From assembly GCA_903838055.1 (NCBI GenBank), contig CAILWV010000051.1:1-50234 (forward strand): DNA of 50,234 nt, read 5' to 3'. Below, one piece after another: positions 1-6,886 of the stretch (position 1 is the first letter of the stretch; the number at the start of each line of letters is the position of its first letter). Position numbers and translations under genes: made by a program. The stretch comes from an uncultured Bacteroidota bacterium. GTDB taxonomy: Bacteria > Bacteroidota > Bacteroidia > Flavobacteriales > Flavobacteriaceae. Under the pieces are notes generated by a model that saw only the letters and a program-made list of their open reading frames with translations, searched no databases and was not told the origin of the DNA.

Positions 1-63
1 AATCAAGTCCTGTAAATGAACTTGATAGAGCATTTTTGGCATGAGTTCTTTTCTTCCTTGCAT
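1..63 (-). CDS. IS1182-like transposase, N-terminal fragment cut by the window edge
   Basis: The reverse strand gives an ATG followed by 20 open codons that run off the left edge. The peptide begins MQGRKELMPKMLYQVH, then LQDLI. This resembles the start of IS1182-family DDE transposases of Bacteroidota (MQGKK...LF/LYQVxLxDLVPxxNFYRxL). Only 21 residues are visible, so no catalytic residue can be checked. The IS terminus should lie between 64 and about 140, next to the first attC-like hairpin. Family assignment is from memory of the N-terminal pattern. Confidence 0.55.
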   Translation of the reverse strand, partial: MQGRKELMPKMLYQVHLQDLI

Positions 64-122
64 GGTTTAAAAATACATTTTTTTGTGCTTTTTTGCAAGT
101 GTTTTTTGCTATATTTGTTGGA

Positions 123-272
123 GTTGTGCAACAAGCACAGCCGTTTCACGAAATTGCGGGGCTTGGGATTTATCAGAAATGGGAAAGGTTTTTAATTAAA
201 AGTTTTGGTTATATTTGTAAAGGCTTGGTCTTGGTTCATCGCCACTTCTTGAAGCCGCGACACGTTAGTGGC
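123..272 (+). repeat. attC-like hairpin site 1 (degenerate)
   Basis: This non-coding stretch ends in the core GTTAGTGGC (264-272), which forms the left border of cassette 1. GCGGGGCTT (156-164) can pair with AAGCCGC (252-258) around a 2-nt bulge. The 5' side is poorly matched and may have been disturbed by the adjacent IS1182-like element. The near-palindrome GTTGTGCAAC (123-132) could belong to that IS end rather than to the site. The 61-codon open frame across this stretch is not treated as a gene. Confidence 0.4.
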
Positions 273-285
273 AAATAAAGAAAAA

Positions 286-747
286 ATGGAGAAAATTCTT
301 ATAGATAAATTAGTAGAAAATAAATGGGCATGTCCATTTGATATTAATACGCTGGAAATATTAATATCGAATGAGGAATCAAGAGGTTTAATACAAAAAT
401 TTAGAACATTATGTGATAGCATTAATTATCAGTTTTCTAATCCTGGAAATTCATTCGAAAGGAAATTAATAAATATACTCAATCGAAAATATCAACTTGA
501 TAGATTTATTGGCCCATGTTCAGTTAGAAATAAATGTGAAGAAAATATACAATTGCTTTCAACATATGATGATTTGACAGAGGGCTTAATGACTCATGCG
601 AGTAAAACTAAATTTCGCAGATTTAAAGACGTTAATTTAAATTTCAGTGCAGTTACAGAGAATGATATAACATCTAATTTCACTTCAGATGTATTAAATA
701 ATTTAGGAATAATAGCGACTTACAATACATTTATTAATAAGGACTAA
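286..747 (+). CDS. Hypothetical cassette-borne protein (cassette 1)
   Basis: A 153-residue soluble-looking protein with no motif I recognise; there is no signal peptide or membrane segment. I start it at ATG 286 (MEKILIDKL). The upstream in-frame GTG at 268 lies inside the recombination core GTTAGTGGC and is unlikely to initiate. It is the only gene of the unit bounded by the core at 264 and the hairpin at 764-843. Its stop is 16 nt before that hairpin, the tight packing seen in integron cassettes. Function unknown. Confidence 0.6.
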   Translation: MEKILIDKLVENKWACPFDINTLEILISNEESRGLIQKFRTLCDSINYQFSNPGNSFERKLINILNRKYQLDRFIGPCSVRNKCEENIQLLSTYDDLTEGLMTHASKTKFRRFKDVNLNFSAVTENDITSNFTSDVLNNLGIIATYNTFINKD

Positions 748-763
748 GCAACTTTAAATATCA

Positions 764-843
764 GCCACTAACAGCGTGTAAGCAATATTACCTTGCCGCA
801 GGCGCAACACAAGGCAACATCGCCTACACGCAAAACGTTGGAG
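764..843 (+). repeat. attC-like hairpin site 2
   Basis: GCCACTAAC (764-772) is followed by GCGTGTA (774-780), which pairs with TACACGC (825-831). An inner CCTTG...CAAGG pairing lies between them, and the site ends in core GTTGGAG (837-843). GCCACTAAC is the exact reverse complement of GTTAGTGGC at the left end of the same unit (264-272). A circular form of this unit would therefore have a fully paired outer stem, as expected for an integron cassette. Confidence 0.6.
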
Positions 844-864
844 CTTAATTGGCTTGCGAAAATA

Positions 865-921
865 AATAACACGTGTTATTAAATAAATATTTGCACGTGA
901 ATTATTATCTCTATATATTTG
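865..921 (+). promoter_or_regulatory. Promoter and palindromic operator of the VapBC-like operon
   Basis: AATAACACGTGTTATT (865-880) is a perfect 16-bp palindrome. A second CACGTG sits at 894-899, with centres 24 bp apart. The promoter reads TTG (891-893), a 20-nt spacer, then TATATTTG (914-921), an exact Bacteroidota TAnnTTTG -7 element. The second CACGTG abuts the -33 element, so a ribbon-helix-helix antitoxin bound there would block sigma. This fits autoregulation typical of toxin-antitoxin operons; the binding itself is inferred. Confidence 0.6.
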
Positions 922-947
922 CTTCATAATATTTAAAATTAAATATC

Positions 948-1196
948 ATGAACACTAAGTTAACATTGACAATTGAGCATACAGTTATTGAGAAAGCAAA
1001 AAAATATGCGAAAGATAAAGAGCGTAGTTTATCAAACTTAATAGAGAATTATTTAAAGGCGCTAACGAAAGAAAGTGATTCAAATGAAATTGAATTAACT
1101 CCTATTGTAAAATCTTTAAAAGGTTCTTTTACTGCTCCAAAAAACTTTGATTATAAAAAAGAATTGACTAATCGATTATCTGAAAAATATTTATAA
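948..1196 (+). CDS. VapB-like antitoxin (ribbon-helix-helix, DUF6364-like)
   Basis: An 82-residue protein. Its N-terminal half, residues 3-40 (LTLTIEHTVIEKAKKYAKD then SLSNLIENYL), has the beta-strand and two-helix layout of ribbon-helix-helix DNA-binding antitoxins. The charged C-terminal tail (about 50-82) is where such antitoxins wrap their toxin. The PIN-domain gene starts 3 nt after its stop, so the two form a translationally linked pair. It probably represses its own promoter through the CACGTG palindromes upstream. The family call rests on pattern and context. Confidence 0.7.
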   Translation: MNTKLTLTIEHTVIEKAKKYAKDKERSLSNLIENYLKALTKESDSNEIELTPIVKSLKGSFTAPKNFDYKKELTNRLSEKYL

Positions 1197-1199
1197 TCA

Positions 1200-1625
1200 A
1201 TGACACGAATCTTAATCGATACAGATGTAATTCTAGATTTCTTTTTTGACAGACAACCTTTTGCTGAAAGCGCTTCTAAAATTTTTTCTCTTTGTGAATC
1301 AAAGGAAATAAAAGGTTTTGTAACTCCAGTAATTATAAGCAATGTTTACTATTTGCTTAGGCAAACTGCTAAGCATGAAAAAGTAATTGAAAAATTAAAA
1401 TTGTTAGTTTCAATTACTGAAATTTTAGTAATGGATAAAGATGTTATAATGCAAGCTTTGAACTCAGATTTTAAAGATTTTGAAGATGCATTACAAAATT
1501 ATTCAGCAGAGTTAGATAAAGAAATTGATTTAATAATAACTAGAAACATAAAAGATTTTAAAAATAGTAAATTGGCTGTAATGACACCAGACAATTACAT
1601 GAAAAGTAAAAGTGCCAGCCACTAA
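1200..1625 (+). CDS. PIN-domain ribonuclease toxin (VapC-like)
   Basis: A 141-residue PIN-domain protein. ILIDTDVILDFFFDRQPF near the N-terminus carries the first acidic metal ligands. NVYYLLR lies around residue 50, and DFEDALQNYSA plus DLIITRNIKDF carry the later acidic cluster. PIN toxins cleave RNA, often tRNA, when freed from their antitoxin. Its last codons, Ser-His-stop, are the sequence AGCCACTAA, which lies inside the inverted core of attC-like site 3 (1618-1626). The recombination site thus supplies the stop codon, a sign that the gene is embedded in a cassette. Confidence 0.8.
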   Translation: MTRILIDTDVILDFFFDRQPFAESASKIFSLCESKEIKGFVTPVIISNVYYLLRQTAKHEKVIEKLKLLVSITEILVMDKDVIMQALNSDFKDFEDALQNYSAELDKEIDLIITRNIKDFKNSKLAVMTPDNYMKSKSASH

Positions 1626-1752
1626 CACTTGCTAAAACTTATGGCTAGTTTTTCGGTAAATTGCCCGTTTACTTTTCATAACTTCCCTTGGTCGGTTGTG
1701 GAAAAAAAGCTTTCCATAAGCCGCCACAAGCTCTAGCAAGGAACCGTTAACT
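1618..1752 (+). repeat. attC-like hairpin site 3
   Basis: GCCACTAAC (1618-1626) precedes CTTGCTA (1628-1634), which pairs with TAGCAAG (1734-1740). A second inner stem pairs CTTATGG (1638-1644) with CCATAAG (1714-1720). The site ends with core GTTAACT (1746-1752). Two nested 7-bp stems with unpaired spacers match the bottom-strand fold of attC sites. The left end of this unit (GTTGGAGC at 837) does not complement GCCACTAAC, so this unit may be a fusion or a diverged cassette. Confidence 0.6.
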
Positions 1753-1792
1753 GTAATTTTTTATCAGAGAAAAAAAACTTTTTCTTTAATAA

Positions 1793-1814
1793 TTACCAAA
1801 TTTTGGTAACTTTG
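1793..1814 (+). promoter_or_regulatory. ParD operator overlapping the -7 element
   Basis: TTACCAAA (1793-1800) and TTTGGTAA (1802-1809) are perfect 8-bp inverted arms around one T. The -7 element TAACTTTG (1807-1814) overlaps the right arm, and the ATG follows at 1832. Binding of the ParD antitoxin here would occlude the promoter. I see no clean -33 TTG at the usual distance. Confidence 0.55.
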
Positions 1815-1831
1815 TTAAAAATAAGAAAATT

Positions 1832-2080
1832 ATGGGACGAAATACATCAGTTTCTCTTGGAAACTATTTTGAAAACTTTGTAGACAGCAGAGTTTCAGAA
1901 GGAAGATTTAAAAACGCGAGCGAAGTTATTCGAGCTGGACTAAGATTGTTAGAAGAAGAAGAAAGCAAAATTATTGCTCTTAAAAAAGCTATTAGTGAAG
2001 GTATTGAAAGTGGAATCGCAAAAGACTTTGATCCAAAAAAACATCTTGAATCGTTAAAAGCCAAAAAGAGAAATGGCTAA
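1832..2080 (+). CDS. parD: Type II antitoxin, ParD family
   Basis: An 82-residue ribbon-helix-helix antitoxin. NTSVSLGNYFENFVDSRV followed by GRFKNASEVIRAGLRLLEEEE is the classic ParD N-terminal DNA-binding domain. The C-terminal part (about 50-82, EGIESGIAKDFDPKKHLESL) is the usual toxin-binding region. It overlaps the toxin start by 8 nt, so the pair is co-translated. Regulation is probably by self-binding at the palindrome overlapping its promoter. Length is normal for the family. Confidence 0.88.
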   Translation: MGRNTSVSLGNYFENFVDSRVSEGRFKNASEVIRAGLRLLEEEESKIIALKKAISEGIESGIAKDFDPKKHLESLKAKKRNG

Positions 2081-2372
2081 ATATAAATTAACAAACAAAG
2101 CGTTAGAAGATTTATCGAAGATTTGGGATTATACATACGAAGTTTGGTCTGAAAATCAAGCTGACAAATATTATTTTGAACTTCTTGAAGATTGTCAAAT
2201 ATTAGCTGGAAATCAAAATTTAGCAAAAAATTATACAGAAATTAATAATGATATTTATGGATATAAATCTGGTCAACATATAATTTTCTTCAGAATATTT
2301 AGCGAAAACGAAATCGAGATTACTAGATTTTTGCACTCTAGAATGGATTTGAAAAACAGAATTCAAGAATAA
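2073..2372 (+). CDS. parE: Type II toxin, RelE/ParE superfamily
   Basis: A 99-residue ParE-like toxin. YKLTNKALEDLSKIWDYT opens the protein. A central helix contains QADKYYFELLEDC, and the C-terminal strands include GYKSGQHIIFFRI and EIEITRFLHSRMDL, all typical of ParE. Relatives poison DNA gyrase rather than ribosomes, but the target cannot be read from sequence alone. It is the second gene of the ParD pair in the same cassette-like unit, and a remnant reading frame lies just downstream. Confidence 0.85.
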   Translation: MAKYKLTNKALEDLSKIWDYTYEVWSENQADKYYFELLEDCQILAGNQNLAKNYTEINNDIYGYKSGQHIIFFRIFSENEIEITRFLHSRMDLKNRIQE

Positions 2373-2379
2373 AACTGCA

Positions 2380-2463
2380 GGTAAATTTAGTTTCAAGAAC
2401 AGAGGTTGGAAATTGGCATTGGCTGGATTGATAATCCAATTACTGGTTTTGTTATTTGTGTAA
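2380..2463 (+). pseudogene. Possible C-terminal remnant of a small membrane protein
   Basis: After parE an open frame reads GKFSFKNRGWKLALAGLIIQ, then LLVLLFV and a stop. This looks like the last transmembrane helix of a protein whose 5' part is missing. There is no start codon of its own. It sits where the inner end of cassette 3 should be, and the inverted core of site 4 is also degraded here, consistent with a past deletion. It could equally be non-coding sequence. Confidence 0.2.
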
Positions 2464-2493
2464 AAAGCCCATTTGATGATTTATAATATTTTT

Positions 2494-2589
2494 TTGTATG
2501 TTTGCTTAAGAAGCGAAGCTGCTATTCGCCTATACCTCCCAAAAAGGGTAGATAGGCGAATAATTGTTTCGCATATATACAAGTTAGGC
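2494..2589 (+). repeat. attC-like hairpin site 4
   Basis: Three nested pairings are visible. TTGTATGTTTGC (2494-2505) pairs with GCATATATACAA (2571-2582) at 10 of 12 positions. GCGAAGC (2513-2519) pairs with GTTTCGC (2566-2572) as an alternative inner register. ATTCGCCTA (2524-2532) pairs perfectly with TAGGCGAAT (2553-2561). The site ends in GTTAGGC (2583-2589), an exact GTTRRRY core. The expected inverted core GCCTAAC at the 5' end is replaced by AT-rich sequence. Confidence 0.6.
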
Positions 2590-2628
2590 GTCAGTTTGCC
2601 AAAAAAACGGAGAAAAATATAAAATTAA

Positions 2629-3195
2629 ATGGTAATATTTCTAATTGCTGGAATTCTAATTTTAGTTGCAATAATAATTGGAATAGTTTGGTTATGTTTT
2701 TGGATTCCGAAAAAATTTGGATATCCAAAATTCGGAAAATATTTGTCAATTTTAGTTGGAACTCTAATTGCAATATTTATTCTAACTCAAGTTTTTGAAG
2801 ATGAGCTTTTCTCAAAGAATGACGCCAAAGAACTTTTGGAAGAACAAAATATTCAACTAATTGATGAGTTTGAACTGACAGAAAACAAATCAATGTCTGG
2901 AATTGGAGATTACTATCATACATTTACTTTGAAGATTACAAATCAAGATAAAAATAAAATAATTAGAGAAATTCAAAAGGCGAAGAATTATAATAGCGGT
3001 TTAATAAATGAAAATTACTTCGAAAACCGTGATGATTATTATAACGGACCAAAAAGGATTAAGAATTATGAAACTGAAAATCAATTTGTGAGAGAACTTT
3101 TTCAACCAAATGGAGATAATTATGCGCCAACTTTGAGAAAAATAGAAATAGACAAAAAAAGTAATTTACTAATATTTGAAGATATAGACGACTAA
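2629..3195 (+). CDS. Hypothetical membrane-anchored protein (cassette 4)
   Basis: A 188-residue protein with two hydrophobic N-terminal segments (about residues 2-25 and 35-55), then a soluble domain of about 130 residues rich in acidic, Lys and Asn residues. The topology suggests two membrane helices and a soluble C-terminal domain whose side I cannot assign. I recognise no family. It is alone in the unit bounded by core GTTAGGC (2583) and site 5 (from 3204), with only 8 nt between its stop and the inverted core. Confidence 0.6.
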   Translation: MVIFLIAGILILVAIIIGIVWLCFWIPKKFGYPKFGKYLSILVGTLIAIFILTQVFEDELFSKNDAKELLEEQNIQLIDEFELTENKSMSGIGDYYHTFTLKITNQDKNKIIREIQKAKNYNSGLINENYFENRDDYYNGPKRIKNYETENQFVRELFQPNGDNYAPTLRKIEIDKKSNLLIFEDIDD

Positions 3196-3203
3196 AAAAC
3201 CGA

Positions 3204-3338
3204 ACGCCTAACACACGCTACAACGGATTTGGGCAATTGGCTTAATGGAAAGTTGGTTTTGTATTTGGGAAGATTTGGCAAATCCGAAAATAGGGCTTAA
3301 TTTAGTCCCAAACCCGCTGTAGCGCGAGAACGTTAAAA
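3204..3338 (+). repeat. attC-like hairpin site 5
   Basis: ACGCCTAAC (3204-3212) precedes CGCTACA (3216-3222), which pairs with TGTAGCG (3318-3324). An inner TTTGGG (3228-3233) pairs with CCCAAA (3307-3312). The core GTTAAAA (3332-3338) closes the site. ACGCCTAAC is the exact reverse complement of GTTAGGCGT at the left end of the same unit (2583-2591), again the geometry of a cassette that recircularises. Confidence 0.65.
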
Positions 3339-3390
3339 CCAAACTTAAAAAATGTTTATGGCTACTCGCCATTTGAAGAGTATAAAGTAA

Positions 3391-3420
3391 AAAATCCCGA
3401 GTTAACCTCGGGATTTTTTT
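3391..3420 (-). terminator. Terminator of carB, probably bidirectional
   Basis: AAATCCCGAG (3392-3401), loop TTAAC, CTCGGGATTT (3407-3416), with T-runs on both strands. It lies just beyond the carB stop and also closes the accessory array on the plus strand. Confidence 0.85.
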
Positions 3421-3421
3421 A

Positions 3422-6274
3422 TTATTTACTCAAATACATTTTTCGTCTTGAATATAATTCATAAAACTGATCGTCTTTTAAATCGTCAATAAATAAAATG
3501 CTTTCACCTGTTGATTTCATTTCTGGACCTAAAGCTTTATTCACATTTTGGAATTTACTAAAAGAGAAAACTGGTTGTTTAATAGCATAACCTTTTAACT
3601 GAGGATTAAATTTAAAATCGGTTACTTTGTTTACTCCTAGCATCACTTTGGTTGCATAATTCACGTAGGGTTCTCCGTAAGCTTTTGCAATAAATGGAAC
3701 GGTTCTTGAAGCACGCGGATTGGCTTCTATTATATAAACAATATCCTCTTTAATAGCAAATTGAATGTTGATTAATCCAACTGTTCGCAATGCCAATGCA
3801 ATTTTCTTAGTATGGTCTTTAATTTGTTGCATTACAAATTCACCCAAATTAAAAGGAGGTAATGTTGCATTGGAATCACCTGAATGGATTCCGCAAGGTT
3901 CTATATGCTCCATTATTCCAATAATGTATACATTTTCACCATCGCAAATTGCATCTGCTTCGGCCTCAATGGCGCCATCTAGATAATGATCTAATAATAA
4001 TTTATTTCCTGGAATACTTTTCAATAAATCAATAACATGCTCTTCCAATTCTTGCTTGTTAATGACAATTTTCATTCCTTGACCACCCAAAACATAAGAG
4101 GGACGAACTAGTAAAGGAAAATCTAAAACATCTGCCAATGCAGAAGCTTCATCTGCACTTTCTGCAATTCCGAATTTAGGAAACGGTATTTTTAAATCGG
4201 TTAGCAATTCTGAAAAACGACCTCTATCTTCGGCTAAATCTAGAGCATCAAAGGAAGTTCCTAGAATTTTTATTCCATATTTAGATAATTTCTCAGCCAG
4301 CTTAAGTGCTGTTTGCCCTCCTAATTGTACAATTACACCTTCAGGTTTTTCGTGTTGAATGATATCGAAAATATGCTCCCAAAATACAGGTTCAAAATAT
4401 AATTTATCGGCTGTATCAAAGTCGGTTGAAACTGTTTCAGGATTACAATTAATCATTATAGTTTCATAACCACATTCTTTGGCAGCCAATACACCATGTA
4501 CGCAAGAGTAATCAAACTCAATTCCTTGACCTATTCTATTTGGTCCTGAGCCAAGAACAACTACTTTCTTTTTATCTGTTACAATACTTTCATTATGAAC
4601 GTATCGTTCACCAGAAGCAGTTTGTATTTCTGCTTCAAAAGTGGAATAATAATAAGGAGTTTGTGCTTTAAATTCGGCTGCACAAGTATCCACCAATTTA
4701 TAAACGCGTTTGATATTCATAGTATCTCGCAGTTTATAAACCTGACTTTCCAAACATCCTAGCATATGTGCTATTTGTCGGTCGCCATATCCTTTTTGCT
4801 TGGCCTCTAATAATAATTCTTTTGGCAAAGCATCTAATTTGTAGGTTGAAATTTCTTTTTCTAAAGAGTTCAATTCTTCATATTGTTTCAAAAACCACAT
4901 ATCAATTTTTGTAATTTCATGAATTCTAGTCAACGGAATTCCCATTGCTATAGCATCATAAATTACAAAAACACGATCCCAACTTGCAAAAGTTAGTTTT
5001 TCAATAATTTGTTCGTAATTTTTATATCCTTTTCCGTCTGCTCCTAGCCCATTACGTTTAATTTCTAGGGACTGAGTAGCTTTATGCAGCGCTTCTTGAA
5101 AAGAACGGCCTATTCCCATAACCTCACCAACAGATTTCATTTGAAGTCCCAAAGTTCTGTCTGCTCCTTCAAATTTATCAAAGTTCCAACGTGGAATTTT
5201 TACAATTACATAATCTAATGTAGGTTCGAATAACGCAGAAGTTGATTTTGTAATTTGGTTTTGAAGTTCATCTAAATGATAACCTAAAGCCAGTTTAGAA
5301 GCAATTTTTGCAATAGGATAACCTGTTGCTTTAGATGCTAATGCAGAAGAACGAGATACACGTGGATTGATTTCAATAGCTACAATATCTTCTTTTTCAT
5401 CGGGTGAAACTGCAAATTGAACATTACAACCACCGGCAAAATTACCGATAGAACGCATCATTAATATGGCATAATCACGCATTCTTTGAAAAGTAGTATC
5501 GGATAAAGTCATTGCAGGAGCAACCGTAATGGAATCTCCAGTGTGAATTCCCATAGGATCCATATTTTCTATGGAGCATATGATAACCACATTATCGTTT
5601 TTATCTCTTAATAATTCTAATTCATATTCTTTCCAACCCAATAATGCCTTATCAATTAAGACTTCATGAATTGGTGACATTTCTAAACCGTAAGTTAGTT
5701 TTTCGTCAAATTCTTCTTTTGTATGTACGAATGCTGCTCCAGTTCCTCCAAGAGTAAATGATGGTCGAATTACTAATGGAAATCCAAATTCTTGTGCAAT
5801 TTCTTTTCCTTTCAAAAAGGAAGTTGCTGTTTTAGCTGGTGCTGTAGGAACGTTAATTCGTTCTAACAATTGTTTGAATTGCTCGCGGTCTTCGGTAATA
5901 TTGATGGCATTTACATCAACACCAATTAATCTTACTCCAAAATCTTTCCAAATTCCTTTTTCATCTGCTTCTAAACAAAGGTTTAATGCTGTTTGCCCTC
6001 CCATTGTTGGAAGTACTGCATCAATTTGAGGATGTTCTTTTAGGATTTGAATAATTGACTTGGTTGTTAAAGGCAACAAATACACATGATCTGCCATAGA
6101 TGGATCCGTCATTATAGTTGCAGGATTAGAATTAATAAGAATTACTTCTATTCCTTCTTCACGAATGGAACGAGCAGATTGGGAACCTGCATAATCAAAT
6201 TCGCATGCTTGACCAATAACGATTGGACCTGAACCTATAATTAAAACGGATTTTATGGAGTTGTCTTTTGGCAT
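3422..6274 (-). CDS. carB: Carbamoyl-phosphate synthase large subunit, short form
   Basis: CarB makes carbamoyl phosphate from bicarbonate, ATP and glutamine-derived ammonia, for pyrimidine and arginine synthesis, together with the small subunit CarA (not in this window). Two homologous ATP-grasp halves are plain: the first begins GSGPIVIGQACEFDYAGSQS and the second GSGPNRIGQGIEFDYSC, with ATP-grasp metal-binding stretches VAIEINPRVSRSSALASK and YIIEANPRASRTVPFIAK. The protein ends shortly after the second synthetase half at residue 950. Enterobacterial CarB is about 1073, so the C-terminal allosteric (MGS-like) domain is absent. To my knowledge this is usual in Flavobacteria and not a truncation. 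Confidence 0.95.
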   Translation of the reverse strand: MPKDNSIKSVLIIGSGPIVIGQACEFDYAGSQSARSIREEGIEVILINSNPATIMTDPSMADHVYLLPLTTKSIIQILKEHPQIDAVLPTMGGQTALNLCLEADEKGIWKDFGVRLIGVDVNAINITEDREQFKQLLERINVPTAPAKTATSFLKGKEIAQEFGFPLVIRPSFTLGGTGAAFVHTKEEFDEKLTYGLEMSPIHEVLIDKALLGWKEYELELLRDKNDNVVIICSIENMDPMGIHTGDSITVAPAMTLSDTTFQRMRDYAILMMRSIGNFAGGCNVQFAVSPDEKEDIVAIEINPRVSRSSALASKATGYPIAKIASKLALGYHLDELQNQITKSTSALFEPTLDYVIVKIPRWNFDKFEGADRTLGLQMKSVGEVMGIGRSFQEALHKATQSLEIKRNGLGADGKGYKNYEQIIEKLTFASWDRVFVIYDAIAMGIPLTRIHEITKIDMWFLKQYEELNSLEKEISTYKLDALPKELLLEAKQKGYGDRQIAHMLGCLESQVYKLRDTMNIKRVYKLVDTCAAEFKAQTPYYYSTFEAEIQTASGERYVHNESIVTDKKKVVVLGSGPNRIGQGIEFDYSCVHGVLAAKECGYETIMINCNPETVSTDFDTADKLYFEPVFWEHIFDIIQHEKPEGVIVQLGGQTALKLAEKLSKYGIKILGTSFDALDLAEDRGRFSELLTDLKIPFPKFGIAESADEASALADVLDFPLLVRPSYVLGGQGMKIVINKQELEEHVIDLLKSIPGNKLLLDHYLDGAIEAEADAICDGENVYIIGIMEHIEPCGIHSGDSNATLPPFNLGEFVMQQIKDHTKKIALALRTVGLINIQFAIKEDIVYIIEANPRASRTVPFIAKAYGEPYVNYATKVMLGVNKVTDFKFNPQLKGYAIKQPVFSFSKFQNVNKALGPEMKSTGESILFIDDLKDDQFYELYSRRKMYLSK

Positions 6275-6399
6275 TGTAGTTAGTTTTAGACTTCTTTAGT
6301 TAGTTGTATGTTGTTTGTAATCTTATATTTCAAAATTCCTTGTCTATTTGTTCAACATTACATTTAAATTTTGATTAATGAATGTTTGACTTTGAAGGA

Positions 6400-6489
6400 T
6401 TTGACCTAGCCCCGATAGTAGTGAAAATCCTTTTTAAATTTTCTTTAAAATTAAAAAGATTGGAACGTATAGCGGGAAATAGCTTCAAA
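6400..6489 (+). ncRNA. flavo-1-like structured RNA
   Basis: TAGCCCCGATAG (6407-6418) pairs in part with TATAGCGGGAA (6469-6479). ATCCTTTTTAAA...TTTAAAATTAAAAAGATTG forms an AT-rich inner stem. These conserved ends match my memory of the flavo-1 RNA motif found mostly in Flavobacteria, whose function is unknown. A second copy with the same ends lies at 40621-40702. It sits between the divergent 5' end of carB and the terminator of rpmH. A 62-codon open frame across it is not regarded as coding. Confidence 0.65.
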
Positions 6490-6521
6490 AACTTATTAAA
6501 ATTTATAAACAAGTTTAAAAA

Positions 6522-6552
6522 AAAGCCGCTACTAATAAATAGTAACGGCTTT
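6522..6552 (-). terminator. Terminator of rpmH
   Basis: AAGCCGCTACTA (6523-6534) and TAGTAACGGCTT (6540-6551) form a hairpin with one internal C-A mismatch. On the minus strand it is followed by a run of T, as expected for termination of rpmH. Confidence 0.8.
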
Positions 6553-6573
6553 ATGTTGATTAGAATCTAATCA

Positions 6574-6735
6574 TTATTTTTTGTGTCTTGGTTCAGACGA
6601 TACAGTCAATTTATGTCTTCCTTTAGCTCTACGACGCGCAAGGACTTTTCTTCCATTTGCAGAAGCCATTCTGTCCATAAATCCGTGTTTATTTCTTCTT
6701 TTTCTTTTCGATGGTTGAAACGTTCTTTTGCTCAT
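6574..6735 (-). CDS. rpmH: Ribosomal protein bL34
   Basis: A 53-codon gene encoding [19 protein letters not shown], then [20 protein letters not shown] and a short basic tail. The pattern KRTFQPS...HGF..RM....GR.VL..RR.KGR is diagnostic of bL34, a small basic protein of the large ribosomal subunit. It has its own strong promoter (6795-6824) and terminator. The length, slightly above the usual 44-52, reflects a C-terminal extension common in Bacteroidota. Confidence 0.97.
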
Positions 6736-6794
6736 TGCTTTTTATCTTTAAATCGTATATTAATCTATTTGTTGGGCTCTTTTAAAACCGAGTG

Positions 6795-6824
6795 CAAATA
6801 TACAAAGGTTTTTATTACTTGCAA
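6795..6824 (-). promoter_or_regulatory. rpmH promoter
   Basis: Read on the minus strand: TTG (6824-6822), a 19-nt spacer, then TATATTTG (6802-6795). This is an exact Bacteroidota -33/-7 promoter about 60 nt upstream of the start codon. Confidence 0.75.
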
Positions 6825-6858
6825 GTAGTTTTTTAAAAATATTTTAAAAACCTTTTAT

Positions 6859-6866
6859 TACCTTTG
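6859..6866 (+). promoter_or_regulatory. -7 element of the gene at 6887
   Basis: TACCTTTG matches TAnnTTTG and lies 20 nt before the ATG. No clear -33 TTG is visible. It faces away from the rpmH promoter. Confidence 0.5.
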
Positions 6867-6886
6867 TACCCTAAATAAAATTAATT

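Noticed and set aside
93..278. A 61-codon open frame across site 1
   Set aside because: It runs through the hairpin and into the recombination core; composition and position fit repeat DNA, not a protein.
1..3400. A classical integron with IntI and attI
   Set aside because: No recombinase gene, attI or Pc promoter is present in this window, and several cores depart from GTTRRRY. Only an integron-like cassette array can be claimed.
3422..6274. Truncated or broken carB
   Set aside because: The missing C-terminal domain is normal for this group, both ATP-grasp halves are intact, and a terminator directly follows the stop.
6382..6570. A 62-codon open frame before rpmH
   Set aside because: It covers the flavo-1-like RNA and the rpmH terminator, has no promoter, and is an accident of AT-rich sequence.
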